From Adenophora triphylla var. japonica (taxonomy: Eukaryota; Streptophyta; Magnoliopsida; Asterales; Campanulaceae), in contig JAFEMH010002496.1 of NCBI GenBank assembly GCA_022495995.1, positions 62,001 to 126,000 of the forward strand: a stretch of 64,000 nt of DNA. The letters are read 5' to 3'. The position numbers and the translations under genes are program-made. Position 1 is the first letter of the stretch. Each line of letters starts with the position of its first letter. The notes under the pieces were generated by a model, which was not told the DNA's origin, did no database searches, and saw only the letters and a list, made by a program, of their open reading frames with translations. Below, in pieces: positions 62,001 to 64,000 of this stretch.

Positions 62001-62769
62001 CTTTCTCCACAAATTGAATACTTTGTCTTCTGTGAATCTTCCTTGTAGAATAGCATGCAGTCATTCTTACACGCATCAATCTTTTCATAACATAGCCCAA
62101 TCTGCCCAACAAACTTCTTTGTCTCATAAAAGTTTGTAACCAACTTATTCTCTTTCGGCAACAACCGATTAATTGCTTTCATGATACGATTATAAGTTGA
62201 CTGGCTAATATTGCAATCGGCCTTTATGTTAAGGAGCTCAGCCAGAGCCTCCAACACACTGATCTCGTAACCTAGATAGACCTTCTCTTTTGCAGAGTCC
62301 ATAGCATCAATAAATTTCTTGGCTGGATGTGTTGGTTCCTGCTGTTGGTTCTCTGACCAATCGAATTTACGACCGCCTGCATCCCTAACCATATCTTCTA
62401 TATTCAAAGGTGGTTCTTCATTGTCCTGAATAAGAGGTTCGGGTTCAGGAGGTACATGAATATTCCTGGGGGATTATTCGCAACATTTGGGCGAAATATC
62501 ATTTGCTCACCATGAGCTATCCACCGTTTGTACACAACATCAAACCCGTTATGCAAAAGACGTCTCTGAATATCGATCATGCATAGAAACTTGGTATTAC
62601 GAAACTTCGCGCATGGACACCTAATCTTATCACCATTCGTGTAACTGGGATTTGATGTAGCAAATTCAATATACCTCTTCAACCCTCTTATGAACTCAAG
62701 ATTGATACCCATTAGATTCGGCAGCCTCTGATTGTACATCCAACTACGATTATCATTAACAGACATCAC
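59038..62769 (-). pseudogene. CACTA transposase (tnpD/TNP2-like), copy B, uninterrupted but mutated
   Basis: Start at 62769 (MMSVNDNRSWMYN). Domains in order on the minus strand: transposase-associated (62769-62470), linker with SICGESRYK (to 61950), TNP2 core (61760-61080), DUF4218-like (60800-60461 and 60382-60053), DUF4216-like (59800-59400, VVLFNCEWRD and FILASQAQ), acidic tail to TAA 59038-59040. Defects: a frame change near 62404-62480 where copy A is open, TAG at 61805-61807 in place of a Trp codon, a stop near 61650, a 1-base loss in a C-run near 61180, and a TAG near 59574. It keeps the sequence into which copy A received its 18.5-kb insertion. Introns at 60383-60460 and others match copy A. 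Confidence 0.85.
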
Positions 62770-64000
62770 TCCTGCATAGCAATCTATATATTATACGTAC
62801 ACTCAATCTAATCGACGAATGAAACAAAATTGGGATGTTAATAATTATTTGATTTCATAATATATTAACAGTTTAGATGCAATTAACGTATTACCATTCG
62901 CTAAATTTGAATTACAAACTTAAAAGCAACAAGACACTTCATTTAGGTTTAGAATTGGGGTTGGCTTCTATCCCATCCCGAAATGCACGATTATTTGAAT
63001 TGCAAATATCACTTTGTCTACTTGCTTTATAATCGAAAATCAAGAAATTTCGGCAGCATAACCCCATGGTCTCCAAGTGCACGACGTAGACTAAGTCAAT
63101 TAAACACTATCAATTTGAATCGACAGTATGTAATCAACCATGTCTAGTATACACTAAACAATAGGAATGCAACCGAAATATTTCAACTATCAACTGTTCA
63201 AGCAATTTTAATAGACAAAGATGATATTTACAAAATTATATAATCGTGCATTTCAAGACTGCCCACACGGACAATTTAAGAATCGATGACTACACGTTGA
63301 CCTCAACATATAAGTTAAAGATTCTTAAACGGGTTTCTAAGCTTTTGTGCTTCAACCGTCAAACATTACGTCGTAACAGTATTTTTTATTCACGTAAAAT
63401 GCATAATTTTACAATAATGAATTAACACACACATCTATCACATTTTTTAAATTATTAATATTATGAATATTTTTAAATATTATTATTTAATTCTTTGTTG
63501 TAAAATATGTAATTTTATAATGATGAATTAACATCTATACACATCCGTTTTTTTTTAAATAGTTAACATTTAAGTAATAAATTTATTTTAATTTTTTTTT
63601 TTATTTCTTGAGACCTTTAACTTTTTAATTGTTCCGTGTCTTACAATAATATCAAAATTTTATATGATTTTAATTCATTTGTTCGATTGCTTTATTGGGT
63701 ATCAAAAGTTAGTATGTCTATAAAATATCAACAAGATTAACAAGTTAACATACAATAAAGATATGGTTTAAATAAGAATATAAAACATATATCATAATCA
63801 TCACTAGATTCCTTAAGGTCCTTGAACTTGATTCCACATCAAACACAACTATATGTGAAATACAATAAATTAATGGTATAAATAATTAGCATTCTAATGC
63901 TGAATAGGCTAAGAGAATAGAATGACCGAACGAATGAACAAGAAACAACAATTGAAAGCTTCAAGATTTTCTTTTCTATTTGATATAATCAAAAATCTGC
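62770..64000. other. Non-coding upstream region of tnpD-like copy B
   Basis: AT-rich; matches 48520-50053 to position 63893, then unique sequence to the window end. No gene seen. Confidence 0.65.

Larger units (their letters stand above)
53736..63893. repeat. Segmental duplication copy B
   Basis: Partner of 21441-28986 plus 47508-50053. Contains the rest of the NIP gene to its left, a tnpA-like and a tnpD-like gene, and no 18.5-kb insertion. Private insertions are at about 54550-54705 and 54901-55254. Confidence 0.92.

Overview
The window is repeat-rich flowering-plant nuclear DNA, probably from a eudicot; I cannot name the species. The evidence is plant-type Ty3/gypsy and CACTA (En/Spm) transposons, Stowaway-type MITEs, TTTAGGG-like repeats, GT-AG introns and a plant-specific NIP aquaporin gene. 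Only one gene looks intact: the five-exon aquaporin of the silicic-acid (Lsi1/NIP2) type at 52829-54460 on the minus strand. Nearly everything else is mobile DNA, mostly broken.

Layout. 1-12544: a young Ty3/gypsy element of the Tat type on the minus strand. It has a 716-bp 5' LTR at 11829-12544, a primer-binding site, gag, and pol with a second (archaeal-type) RNase H. Between pol and the 3' LTR it carries a spliced gene on the opposite strand and an 80-bp tandem array. Gag and pol hold two in-frame TGA codons and one frameshift. 12545-14168: old non-coding sequence with one exon-like stretch. 14169-20045: a complete non-autonomous CACTA element (TSD GAG) made only of repeats. 20046-21440: remains of another Ty3/gypsy element. 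21441-28986 plus 47508-50053: copy A of a segmental duplication that recurs as copy B at 53736-63893. Each copy holds NIP sequence followed by the two genes of a CACTA element, tnpA-like and tnpD-like, all on the minus strand. Copy A keeps only the start of the NIP gene.

Copy A is split by an 18.5-kb CACTA element (28987-47507, TSD TTA) lying inside its tnpD-like gene; copy B preserves the empty site. Inside this element are an 8.7-kb CACTA element (32274-40953, TSD TGT), Stowaway MITEs, a third, truncated CACTA element that itself broke into a MITE, and kilobases of a TATAGGG-type array. Nesting reaches about five levels. 50054-51400 looks like the promoter-side end of the copy A CACTA element, followed by long (AAT)n and (AT)n runs.

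How the parts relate. Each CACTA tnpA/tnpD pair would encode the DNA-binding protein and the transposase that act on terminal and subterminal repeats, but every pair here has stops, frameshifts or deletions, so mobility would need proteins from elsewhere. Two CACTA elements share the same internal body but have unrelated subterminal repeats. Domain names are given from memory of the families; no database search was run.
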